In this document: piece by piece, positions 1 to 5,945 of the stretch
Layout: each line of letters begins with the position of its first letter
Position numbering within the stretch: the stretch's first letter is position 1
Assembly (NCBI GenBank): GCA_023248095.1
Contig: JAHFFF010000049.1
Span: 1-10,307 of the forward strand
DNA: 10,307 nt
Reading direction: 5' to 3'
Origin: Candidatus Omnitrophota bacterium
GTDB lineage: Bacteria; Omnitrophota; Gorgyraeia; 1-14-0-20-64-10
Position numbers and translations under genes: made by a program
Notes under the pieces: model-generated
The model's database searches: none
Told to the model about the DNA's origin: nothing
What the model saw: only the letters and a program-made list of their open reading frames with translations

Positions 1-1107
1 GTGGCCGCCTGTTCCTACGAGGCGAAGGCGTTCGGCATCAAGAACGCCATGTCGGTGCATGAGGCGCGGGCCCTCTGCCCGCAAGTCCTCTTGGTGGGCG
101 GCAACCCGGAGAAGTACGTCGACATCTCGCGGAGAATCTTTAATCTGCTGGCGGAGTTTTCCCCGCAGATGGAGATCTTCTCGATCGACGAGGCCTTCCT
201 CGACATGACCGGCACCTATCCCTTCTTCGGGAAGGAGCCGGAGGATGTCGCCCGGCAGATCAAGGAGAGGATCCGGCAAGGATGGGGGCTGACCTGCTCG
301 GTGGGAATCGGGCCGAATAAGCTCCTGGCTAAACTCGCGTCCAATCTTCAAAAGCCGGACGGCTTGGTGCGGATTCAACAGAGTAAGGTGCCGGCCCTGA
401 TGGAGCCTCTTCCGGTGCAGGAACTCTGCGGGATCGGGGAGAAACTGAAGGTCTACTTGAATGAGCTGGGGATCGTCACCTGCGGGCAACTAGGGCGGGC
501 GCCCGAAGATCTTCTGGTGCAGAAATTCGGGGTAGTCGGCCATACCCTCAAGCGGATGGGTCAGGGTTTAGACGACAGCCCGGTGCTTCTGTTCCACACC
601 TCCTCTTCGGTCAAATCGATGGGGCATGCTTATACCTTGCCGCGCGACACCTGGGATGAAGATGAGATTCGCGGGACATTGCTGCGGCTGTCGGAGCAAG
701 TAGCCCGCCGGCTCCGGGTAGACGGCTACCAAGGCCGCACGATCCATTTCACCGTCCGCTTCGCCGATTTCAACACGGTCTCGCACCAGCGGACTGCGGC
801 CTATCCCACCGATGCCGGATGGATGATCTATCGGATGGCGGTGGGCCTGCTGGAGGAGTACTGCCGGCCTTTGCCACAAAAAGTGAGGCTGCTCGGGGTG
901 GGGGTGTCCAATCTGACTCAGGAGGCGCGGCAGATGAGTTTCCTGGAGGATGAGCGGCTGTGTACCCTGCTGGACCGGTGCATGGACCGGGTGAGCGACC
1001 GGTTCGGGGAGTTCACGATGGTTCGCGCCGGTGCGCTGGAGCCGTTCGTCCAGAAATCGCACGGCTTCCTAGTGAAGCATCACCGGCAGAACCTGATCCT
1101 CCGCTGA
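1..1107 (+). CDS. dinB: DNA polymerase IV (Y-family translesion polymerase), 5' truncated
   Basis: Error-prone Y-family DNA polymerase that copies past damaged bases in the cytoplasm. The window opens inside the gene: the first residues, VAACSYEAKAFG, match a segment normally about 40 residues into DinB. The N-terminal strand with the first catalytic Asp and the steric-gate residue is therefore outside, and the GTG at base 1 is most likely an internal Val. Visible motifs are the catalytic SIDEAFLD (residues 61-68 of the visible part, acidic pair D63/E64), CSVGIGPNKLLAK (99-111) of the palm, a helix-hairpin-helix thumb around LCGIGEK (142-148), and a little-finger domain from about residue 195. 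QMSFL (311-315), followed by a short helical tail, resembles a beta-clamp binding site of the QLSLF type. The stop is TGA at 1105-1107. The gene converges on the FIST gene with 12 bp between. Its promoter and any SOS box are outside the window. Family assignment is secure; DinB versus a close paralogue is slightly less so. Confidence 0.95.
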   Translation: MAACSYEAKAFGIKNAMSVHEARALCPQVLLVGGNPEKYVDISRRIFNLLAEFSPQMEIFSIDEAFLDMTGTYPFFGKEPEDVARQIKERIRQGWGLTCSVGIGPNKLLAKLASNLQKPDGLVRIQQSKVPALMEPLPVQELCGIGEKLKVYLNELGIVTCGQLGRAPEDLLVQKFGVVGHTLKRMGQGLDDSPVLLFHTSSSVKSMGHAYTLPRDTWDEDEIRGTLLRLSEQVARRLRVDGYQGRTIHFTVRFADFNTVSHQRTAAYPTDAGWMIYRMAVGLLEEYCRPLPQKVRLLGVGVSNLTQEARQMSFLEDERLCTLLDRCMDRVSDRFGEFTMVRAGALEPFVQKSHGFLVKHHRQNLILR

Positions 1108-1119
1108 ACGTCGATGCGC

Positions 1120-2316
1120 TCAGGTCGAGCGGTCGCTGCGGGGGCGGAACAGGCCCAGGCTCGAGGTGAAGCCGTGGATGTAGTTCTGCTTGCCGACGGG
1201 ACCGATCTCTCCGTTGCAGAAGAAGCCGGCGATCGGGCAGTTGGACCCGAGGGCCTCCCGGATGGTTCGGATATCGACGTGAGGCTCTCCGTAGAGATCC
1301 CTGCCTCGACCCAGGCAACTGAACAGCAGCCCGCCGCTCAAGCCGGATTTTGAGAGGGCCTTCGTCTTTTCCTCCAGGAGCAGCTGCAGATCCTCGCGGG
1401 AGGTGTCGGCATCCCGCACGTGGAATTGAATCGTCTGGCCGGCCTGGATCCGGTCACCGACGGCAATGGCCCCGCTGGCGGGATCAATCCCGATGAGGTT
1501 GCGGATCAAGAAATCCCCCCGCTGGAACTTTTCCTTGTATTCGTTCATCACCACACCCAGCAAGAGCGCTGTGCGGGCCAGCCTTTTGTCGGCATCGGAA
1601 AGCTCGTTGAACAGGCGCTGAAGGGCCTCGGTGGCCGACATTCCGGCCAGCTCCAGGATCACGTTCTCCTCCACCTTGGTGACGATGTACGGCCTGCCGA
1701 TGGGCCGGCACCCTTGCGAGACGATCGTCTGCAGGGTGATGTTCCCGGTGAGCAAGGTTCCCACGGCTCCTTCGGAAAGTAGCTCGTCGTTGTAGAAGAG
1801 GATGTTTTCACCCGCCTGGCTGGCTCCGCTGGCCAGCCCGCCAATCAGCGGCATCTTTGGGTAGACCGCGTTGAGCGTCGAAACGAGCGCCATCGCGTCG
1901 CAGGTAAAGGGGTCCGGCAGGAGCACGCCGACGGGATCCTCCATCGGGCTTGCCCCGATCTTCTCGATCCAGAAGCCGGGGTCTCGCTCCTCTGCCAGGT
2001 CCTCGGGTGACACGGCGAAGGGATGCAGCTTCACCCCGGGCATGACGCCGGCTGCCAACGACAGGGCCGGCGATCCCTCCAGCTCCTGCTCCGATCCGAT
2101 GATCCCGCCTCCCGTGCAGCCCAGCAACAGAGGGGATCCTAACTCTTCTCGGATCTGACTCAGCAGCGGCTTCCAATCCGCCTGATAGAGGATCGAGGCG
2201 AACAAGAAGGCGACGTGGGCTCTAGAGCCTTGAAGTTGTTTCCGGGCCTGCTGCACAACGTCGCGGACCGCTTGACCGGCATCGGCTTGGTCACTCACAC
2301 CGGTGGCAAATCGCAT
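1120..2316 (-). CDS. FIST N/C-domain signal transduction protein
   Basis: A 398-residue soluble protein with the two-part FIST architecture. The N-terminal FIST domain spans about residues 30-230, with the signature LLLGCTGGGIIG at 63-74. The C-terminal FIST_C domain spans about 235-392 and ends with the characteristic run GFFCNGEIGPVG, then HGFTSSLGLF. FIST domains are proposed small-ligand (possibly amino-acid) sensors, often fused to kinases, cyclases or chemotaxis modules. Here the protein stands alone, with no signal peptide, membrane segment or output domain, so its partner and ligand are unknown. The start is the ATG read from 2316: the N-terminus MRFATGVSD suits the family and no better start lies upstream. 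It lacks a Shine-Dalgarno; a TAGAAT hexamer lies 9 nt before the ATG on the minus strand, which suggests a leaderless or near-leaderless message. It is divergent from yajQ (22 bp) and convergent with dinB. Family is confident; role is unknown. Confidence 0.92.
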   Translation of the reverse strand: MRFATGVSDQADAGQAVRDVVQQARKQLQGSRAHVAFLFASILYQADWKPLLSQIREELGSPLLLGCTGGGIIGSEQELEGSPALSLAAGVMPGVKLHPFAVSPEDLAEERDPGFWIEKIGASPMEDPVGVLLPDPFTCDAMALVSTLNAVYPKMPLIGGLASGASQAGENILFYNDELLSEGAVGTLLTGNITLQTIVSQGCRPIGRPYIVTKVEENVILELAGMSATEALQRLFNELSDADKRLARTALLLGVVMNEYKEKFQRGDFLIRNLIGIDPASGAIAVGDRIQAGQTIQFHVRDADTSREDLQLLLEEKTKALSKSGLSGGLLFSCLGRGRDLYGEPHVDIRTIREALGSNCPIAGFFCNGEIGPVGKQNYIHGFTSSLGLFRPRSDRST

Positions 2317-2338
2317 GGTAAAATTATTCTACCACCCG
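2317..2338. promoter_or_regulatory. Compact divergent promoter region between the FIST gene and yajQ
   Basis: The whole space between the two divergent ATGs is 22 bp and AT-rich in the middle, unlike its GC-rich flanks. On the plus strand TATTCT (2325-2330) lies 8 nt before the yajQ ATG; TAAAAT (2319-2324) is an alternative. On the minus strand TAGAAT (2331 to 2326) lies 9 nt before the FIST ATG. The two TAnnnT hexamers overlap by 5 bp. Neither gene has a purine-rich ribosome binding site. A -10 this close to the start codon is the usual arrangement for leaderless transcripts. No convincing -35 boxes are visible; they would have to lie inside the opposite coding regions. This is inference from spacing and motif only. 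Confidence 0.5.
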
Positions 2339-2839
2339 ATGGCCAAAGATCACAGTTTCGACGTCGTATCTAAGGTGAATCTCCAGGAGCTGAAAAACGC
2401 AATTCAGATGGCGCAGAAGGAGATCCAGACCCGCTTTGATTTCAAGGGCTCCAGCGCCAGCGTCAATTTCATGGAGGAAACGCCGCCGCTCTTGAAGCTC
2501 ACCGCCGACCATGCCATGCAGCTTAAAAGCGTCGCGGATGTCGTGCAAGACAAGATGGCCCGCCGCGGGATTCCGCTCAAGGCGTTTGAATGGAAGGAGC
2601 CGGAGCATCTGCCGGCCGGCGGGGCCAAGCAGCAGGCGATTCTGCAGCAGGGCATTTCCTCGGAAAAGGCCAGGGAGATTGTCAAGGCGGTGAAGGGATT
2701 TGGACTGAAGGTGGATCCGAAGATCGAGGGGGATTCGGTGCGGGTTTACGGGCGGCAGCTGGACGAACTGCAGGAGGTGATTCAGGCCCTTCGCCAGAAG
2801 CAGTTCGACGTGCCTTTGCAGTTCGAGAACTACCGCTGA
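2339..2839 (+). CDS. yajQ: YajQ-family nucleotide-binding protein (DUF520)
   Basis: Small cytoplasmic protein of the YajQ/DUF520 family, made of two tandem RNP-like alpha/beta folds. Family members bind nucleotides, and some (Xanthomonas, Pseudomonas) bind cyclic di-GMP and act as co-regulators of transcription. The sequence shows the family start HSFDVVSKVNLQEL, the TRFDFKGS motif (about residues 31-38), a QQGIS motif near the middle, and the conserved end GDSVRVYGRQLDELQ and PLQFENYR. The ATG at 2339 gives 166 residues, close to the usual ~163, and places SFDVVSKV where the family begins. An in-frame upstream start at 2303 would run into the divergent FIST gene and add residues absent from the family. 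No Shine-Dalgarno precedes the ATG. The next gene starts 34 bp downstream of the stop. Whether this copy binds c-di-GMP cannot be told from sequence. Confidence 0.95.
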   Translation: MAKDHSFDVVSKVNLQELKNAIQMAQKEIQTRFDFKGSSASVNFMEETPPLLKLTADHAMQLKSVADVVQDKMARRGIPLKAFEWKEPEHLPAGGAKQQAILQQGISSEKAREIVKAVKGFGLKVDPKIEGDSVRVYGRQLDELQEVIQALRQKQFDVPLQFENYR

Positions 2840-2844
2840 TAGGA

Positions 2845-2850
2845 TATAAT
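2845..2850 (+). promoter_or_regulatory. Perfect -10 box (TATAAT) upstream of the small exported protein gene
   Basis: A consensus TATAAT begins 6 nt after the yajQ stop codon. A transcript starting about 7 nt downstream would have a leader of roughly 15-18 nt containing the AGGAGG at 2863-2868. The -35 position, 17 bp upstream, reads TTCGAG (2822-2827) inside the end of yajQ, a poor match, so strength is uncertain. Confidence 0.5.
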
Positions 2851-2862
2851 TGCTTCCATACC

Positions 2863-2868
2863 AGGAGG
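2863..2868 (+). promoter_or_regulatory. Strong ribosome binding site (AGGAGG) that fixes the ATG at 2874
   Basis: A full AGGAGG sits 5 nt before ATG 2874. This decides the start of the small exported protein over an in-frame TTG at 2850, which would place the SD inside the coding region and put eight residues in front of the Lys-Arg of the signal peptide. Confidence 0.85.
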
Positions 2869-2873
2869 AAAAG

Positions 2874-3287
2874 ATGAAAAGGCAGGCTTGGGTTGCTTCC
2901 GTTTTGGTGTTGGGTCTTATGGGGGTAGGCGCGGTGAGGCTCTCTTTCGCTGAGGATGCGCCGGCTGGAAAGGCGATGCCGGGGGAGACGGATCCGGCGG
3001 TGACTGCGCCGGCCGGGCAGCCGGCCGAAGCGGAGCCGGATTACGCCTTCGGCACGGTCAAGAATGTTTCCGGTGACCAGCTCGTCATCAACGAGTTCGA
3101 CTACGACAGCGGGGAGGAGAAGGAGGTGACCTACACGGTCGACTCCAAGACAGCGTACGACAATGTGGCTTCCTTGAAGGAGGTTGCCGTAGGGGATGAG
3201 GTGGACATCGATTATCATGAAAAGGACGGCAAGAAGGTTGCCGTCACGGTAGCCGTTGCTAAGCCCCTGGAGGGGGAAACCGAGTAA
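2874..3287 (+). CDS. Small exported acidic protein with a C-terminal beta-rich domain
   Basis: I do not recognise a named family. The 137-residue product begins with a Sec signal peptide: MKRQ, then a hydrophobic stretch (about residues 5-21), with likely cleavage after SFA (A26/E27). A low-complexity Pro/Ala/Glu/Gly linker follows (about 27-55). A C-terminal domain (about 57-130) has alternating hydrophobic beta strands, beginning YAFGTVKNVSG and containing VTYTVD, LKEVAVGDEVDIDY and KVAVTVAVAK. The pattern GTV-x-V-G-x2-L-V, then a 'VGDEV' turn, then a closing strand resembles the small beta-barrel domains of the DUF5666 kind; that is a resemblance, not an assignment. The mature protein is strongly acidic and has no lipobox, so it is probably periplasmic or secreted. 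It has its own TATAAT box and AGGAGG and is closed by a terminator 18 bp downstream, so it may be expressed independently of yajQ. Confidence 0.85.
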   Translation: MKRQAWVASVLVLGLMGVGAVRLSFAEDAPAGKAMPGETDPAVTAPAGQPAEAEPDYAFGTVKNVSGDQLVINEFDYDSGEEKEVTYTVDSKTAYDNVASLKEVAVGDEVDIDYHEKDGKKVAVTVAVAKPLEGETE

Positions 3288-3304
3288 AGGTTTGTTCATT
3301 TGTA

Positions 3305-3341
3305 GGGCGCTTCGCGTGAAGTACGCGGGGCGCCCTTTTTT
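3305..3341 (+). terminator. Rho-independent terminator after the small exported protein gene
   Basis: An inverted repeat forms a 13-bp stem. GGGCGC (3305-3310) pairs with GCGCCC (3330-3335), two U-G wobble pairs follow (TT 3311-3312 with GG 3328-3329), and CGCGT (3313-3317) pairs with ACGCG (3323-3327), closing a 5-nt loop (3318-3322). Six T residues follow directly (3336-3341). This is a textbook intrinsic terminator and separates the yajQ-side unit from mutS. Confidence 0.92.
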
Positions 3342-3343
3342 GT

Positions 3344-3349
3344 TATACT
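3344..3349 (+). promoter_or_regulatory. -10 box (TATACT) for mutS, 10 nt before its start codon
   Basis: TATACT starts 2 nt after the terminator T-run and ends 10 nt before the mutS ATG. A transcript starting at the usual distance would have a leader of only about 3-5 nt, or none. The bases between (3350-3359) hold no Shine-Dalgarno. The -35 position would fall inside the terminator stem (about 3321-3326) and does not match consensus, so the call rests on the -10 and the context. Confidence 0.55.
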
Positions 3350-3359
3350 GAAAGCGCCC

Positions 3360-5945
3360 ATGGCGCAGAGTCTCCCCTCCCTCGACCAGAAACTGACTCC
3401 CATGATGGAGCAGTACCGCTCCATCAAGAAAAGCCTTTCTGCGGATACCATCCTCTTTTTCCGACTCGGCGATTTCTACGAGATGTTCTTTGACGATGCG
3501 CTCCGGGCCTCGGAGATCCTCAACATCACCCTCACGGGGCGGGAGGGCGGGCCGGTGGGGCGGGTGCCGATGTGCGGGATCCCCTACCACTCCTTCCAGC
3601 AATACGTCCGCATCCTCCTGGACCGGAACCTGAAGGTCGCCATCTGCGAGCAGATCGGTGACCCGCAGGCGGCCAAGGGATTGGTGGAACGCAAGGTCAC
3701 GCGGATCATCACTCCGGCTACCTATTTGGATGAGGAGGCGGCCCCCTCCTCTCGGCCGGAATATTTGGTGGCGGTTGCGTCTGACCGGGGCACGTGCGCC
3801 ATTGCGGTGTTGGACGCGGGGACCGGGGAATTCTTTGTGCGGGAGGTGGGACGGGAACGGCTGGCCAGCGAGTTGGCCCTGCTTCAGCCGCGGGAGGTGA
3901 TACTCGCTCAAGGTTTATCCCGCCCGGAATCCTTGAATGCCGCCGTGACGGTTTACGAGGACTGGGTCTTTGAGGCGGCCGAGGGTGCAAGGCTCCTGCG
4001 AGAGGGATTCTCTCTGGCCTCGGAGCAGGCGATCCCATTCCATGATCGACCGCTGGCCGTCGGGGCCTGCGGCGCCATCCTTTATTATCTTCGGGATCAC
4101 CTCCATTCCGCTTTGGGGCACATCCGGCCGCCGGCATTCCTGGAATCGCAGCGGTTCATGGCGTTGGATAACCAGACGCTGCGCAGTCTCGAGCTGGTTT
4201 CAAGCCTTAGCGATAAAAGAAAATCTGCCACCCTTCTGGGTACGATCGATTCCACCCTGACGCCCATGGGAGGAAGAACCCTGTACGATTGGATGACCCA
4301 TCCCTTGCTCAGCTTGGCCGAAATCCAGACTCGCCAGGCGGGAACGGTTGAGCTGGCCGGCAGCCCGACGTTCACGCACGCCGTTCGATCCCTCTGCAAA
4401 GGGGTGAAGGATATCGAGCGGACCTTAAGCCGCTTGAGTTATGGGGTGGCGAACGCGCGTGACTTGTTGGGTGTAAAAATTTTCTTGGAGCGCATTCCGG
4501 AGATTCAGCGCGGACTGGATCCAGCGGCCAGCTCCATCCTCAAGGAGCTCCGGAGCCAGCTCAAGCCCTTTTCCGAGGTGAGGGATTTGATTGCGCGCGC
4601 CATCGTGGAGGATCCTCCGTTGGCGTTGCGGGAAGGGGGACTCATCCGGGACGGGTACTCCAGGGAGCTGGATGAGCTGCGGAGCCTCACTGCCAAGGGT
4701 AAATTGTGGCTCATGGAGTTTGAAAAGCGGGAGGCGGAACGAAGCGGGATCCGGTCGCTGAAGGTCCGCTATAACCAGGTGTTCGGCTATTCGATTGAGG
4801 TCAGCAAGCCGAACCTGCACCTGGTCCCGGTGGAATATCAGCGCAAGCAGACGCTCTCCAATGCGGAACGGTTTGTCGTGCCGGAGTTGCAGCAGTGGGA
4901 CGAGCGGATCACCGGCGCCCAGGAGAAGATCAAGGAACTGGAGTACCTGCTGTTCCAGGAGGTCCGGGCCCACCTTTTGGAGCATCTGAGCGGTTTGCAG
5001 GCAACTGCCCGGGCGGTTGGCAAGCTGGATGCCCTGGCGGCTTTGGCCTTCACGGCGGTTCAGAAGCAGTGGATCTGTCCGGAGGTGAACGAATCTCCGG
5101 AGTTGTCCATTCAGGGAGGCCGGCATCCGGTGGTGGAGGGGATGCTCCCGGCAGGACAATTCGTAGAGAACGATCTTTTCCTGGATGGAAGCGAGAATCA
5201 ACTGGTGATCCTGACTGGTCCGAACATGGCCGGCAAATCCACCTACATCCGGCAGACGGCTCTCGTTGTCCTGCTCGCCCAGATCGGCTCATTCGTTCCG
5301 GCGAAGTCGGCCAAGGTCGGTTTGGTGGACCGGATATTCACCCGGATTGGGGCGCGGGACGATCTGGCGCACGGGGAGAGCACCTTCATGGTGGAGATGA
5401 TCGAGATGGCGCACATCCTCCGCTCCGCCACGAACCGGAGCCTCTTGGTTCTGGATGAGGTGGGGCGTGGAACCTCCACCTTCGATGGGGTCAGTCTCGC
5501 CTGGGCCATCTGCGAGCAGTTGAGCGGCGGGCCGACCCGGCCTCGCACCCTCTTCGCCACCCACTACCATGAATTGATCCAGCTGGAAGAGGAGTTCGCG
5601 GGGATCAAGAATTACACGATGACTGTGAAGGAGACGTCGGAGGGAGTGGTCTTCCTCCGAAGGGTGGCGCGGGGCGGATCGGACCGAAGCTACGGGATTC
5701 ACGTGGCCCGCCTGGCGGGGATCCCGAAGGAAGTGACGGATCGGGCGACGCAGATCCTGCGGGTGTTGGAGAGCGAGAATACCGAGGCGACGCGGATCAT
5801 CGAGGGTAAGCCGGATGTTGCAATGCAAGACCTGACCCCATCGAATCCGATACTGGAGGAGCTTCGGGTTTTATCAATCGATTCCTTGACGCCGCTGGAG
5901 GCGCTGAATCGAATCGCCGAATGGAAGGGAAAACTGTGGGTGTAA
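3360..5945 (+). CDS. mutS: DNA mismatch repair ATPase MutS
   Basis: MutS recognises mispaired and unpaired bases and, using ATP, recruits MutL. The 861-residue length is close to E. coli MutS (853). Domains run in order: mismatch-binding domain I with F39-Y-E41 in GDFYEMF (the Phe-x-Glu wedge that stacks on the mismatch), connector, core/lever and clamp domains (about 270-565), then the ATPase with Walker A GPNMAGKST (620-628), Walker B LLVLDEVGRGTST (D699, E700) and the conserved His of ATHYHE (H735). The C-terminal tail ends in the helix-turn-helix element PLEALNRIAEWK. Where many MutS proteins have a clamp motif such as QLSLF, this one has only QDLTP (823-827), so clamp contact may be weak or absent here. 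ATG 3360 gives the family N-terminus (LTPMMEQYRSIK); it has no Shine-Dalgarno and a TATACT box 10 nt upstream. The end overlaps mutL, indicating co-expression. Confidence 0.98.
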   Translation: MAQSLPSLDQKLTPMMEQYRSIKKSLSADTILFFRLGDFYEMFFDDALRASEILNITLTGREGGPVGRVPMCGIPYHSFQQYVRILLDRNLKVAICEQIGDPQAAKGLVERKVTRIITPATYLDEEAAPSSRPEYLVAVASDRGTCAIAVLDAGTGEFFVREVGRERLASELALLQPREVILAQGLSRPESLNAAVTVYEDWVFEAAEGARLLREGFSLASEQAIPFHDRPLAVGACGAILYYLRDHLHSALGHIRPPAFLESQRFMALDNQTLRSLELVSSLSDKRKSATLLGTIDSTLTPMGGRTLYDWMTHPLLSLAEIQTRQAGTVELAGSPTFTHAVRSLCKGVKDIERTLSRLSYGVANARDLLGVKIFLERIPEIQRGLDPAASSILKELRSQLKPFSEVRDLIARAIVEDPPLALREGGLIRDGYSRELDELRSLTAKGKLWLMEFEKREAERSGIRSLKVRYNQVFGYSIEVSKPNLHLVPVEYQRKQTLSNAERFVVPELQQWDERITGAQEKIKELEYLLFQEVRAHLLEHLSGLQATARAVGKLDALAALAFTAVQKQWICPEVNESPELSIQGGRHPVVEGMLPAGQFVENDLFLDGSENQLVILTGPNMAGKSTYIRQTALVVLLAQIGSFVPAKSAKVGLVDRIFTRIGARDDLAHGESTFMVEMIEMAHILRSATNRSLLVLDEVGRGTSTFDGVSLAWAICEQLSGGPTRPRTLFATHYHELIQLEEEFAGIKNYTMTVKETSEGVVFLRRVARGGSDRSYGIHVARLAGIPKEVTDRATQILRVLESENTEATRIIEGKPDVAMQDLTPSNPILEELRVLSIDSLTPLEALNRIAEWKGKLWV

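Noticed and set aside
1..3. GTG at base 1 as the true start of dinB
   Set aside because: DinB proteins need about 40 more N-terminal residues, including a catalytic Asp; the codon fits the Val of the conserved VAA-x-SYEA segment.
1117..1131. Small inverted repeat (CGCTC/GAGCG) between dinB and the FIST gene as a bidirectional terminator
   Set aside because: Only 5 bp of stem and no T-run on either side.
2303..2338. Upstream in-frame start for yajQ at 2303
   Set aside because: It would overlap the divergent FIST start and add 12 residues not found in the family; ATG 2339 gives the standard N-terminus.
2682..3911. Minus-strand open frame of 409 codons spanning yajQ, the small exported gene and the mutS 5' end
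   Set aside because: It crosses three well-supported plus-strand genes and a terminator, its translation is rich in Arg/Pro/His with no recognisable motif, and long antisense frames are expected in GC-rich coding DNA.
4425..5201. Minus-strand open frame of 258 codons inside mutS
   Set aside because: Fully antisense to the MutS core; Leu/Arg/Gln-rich shadow translation.
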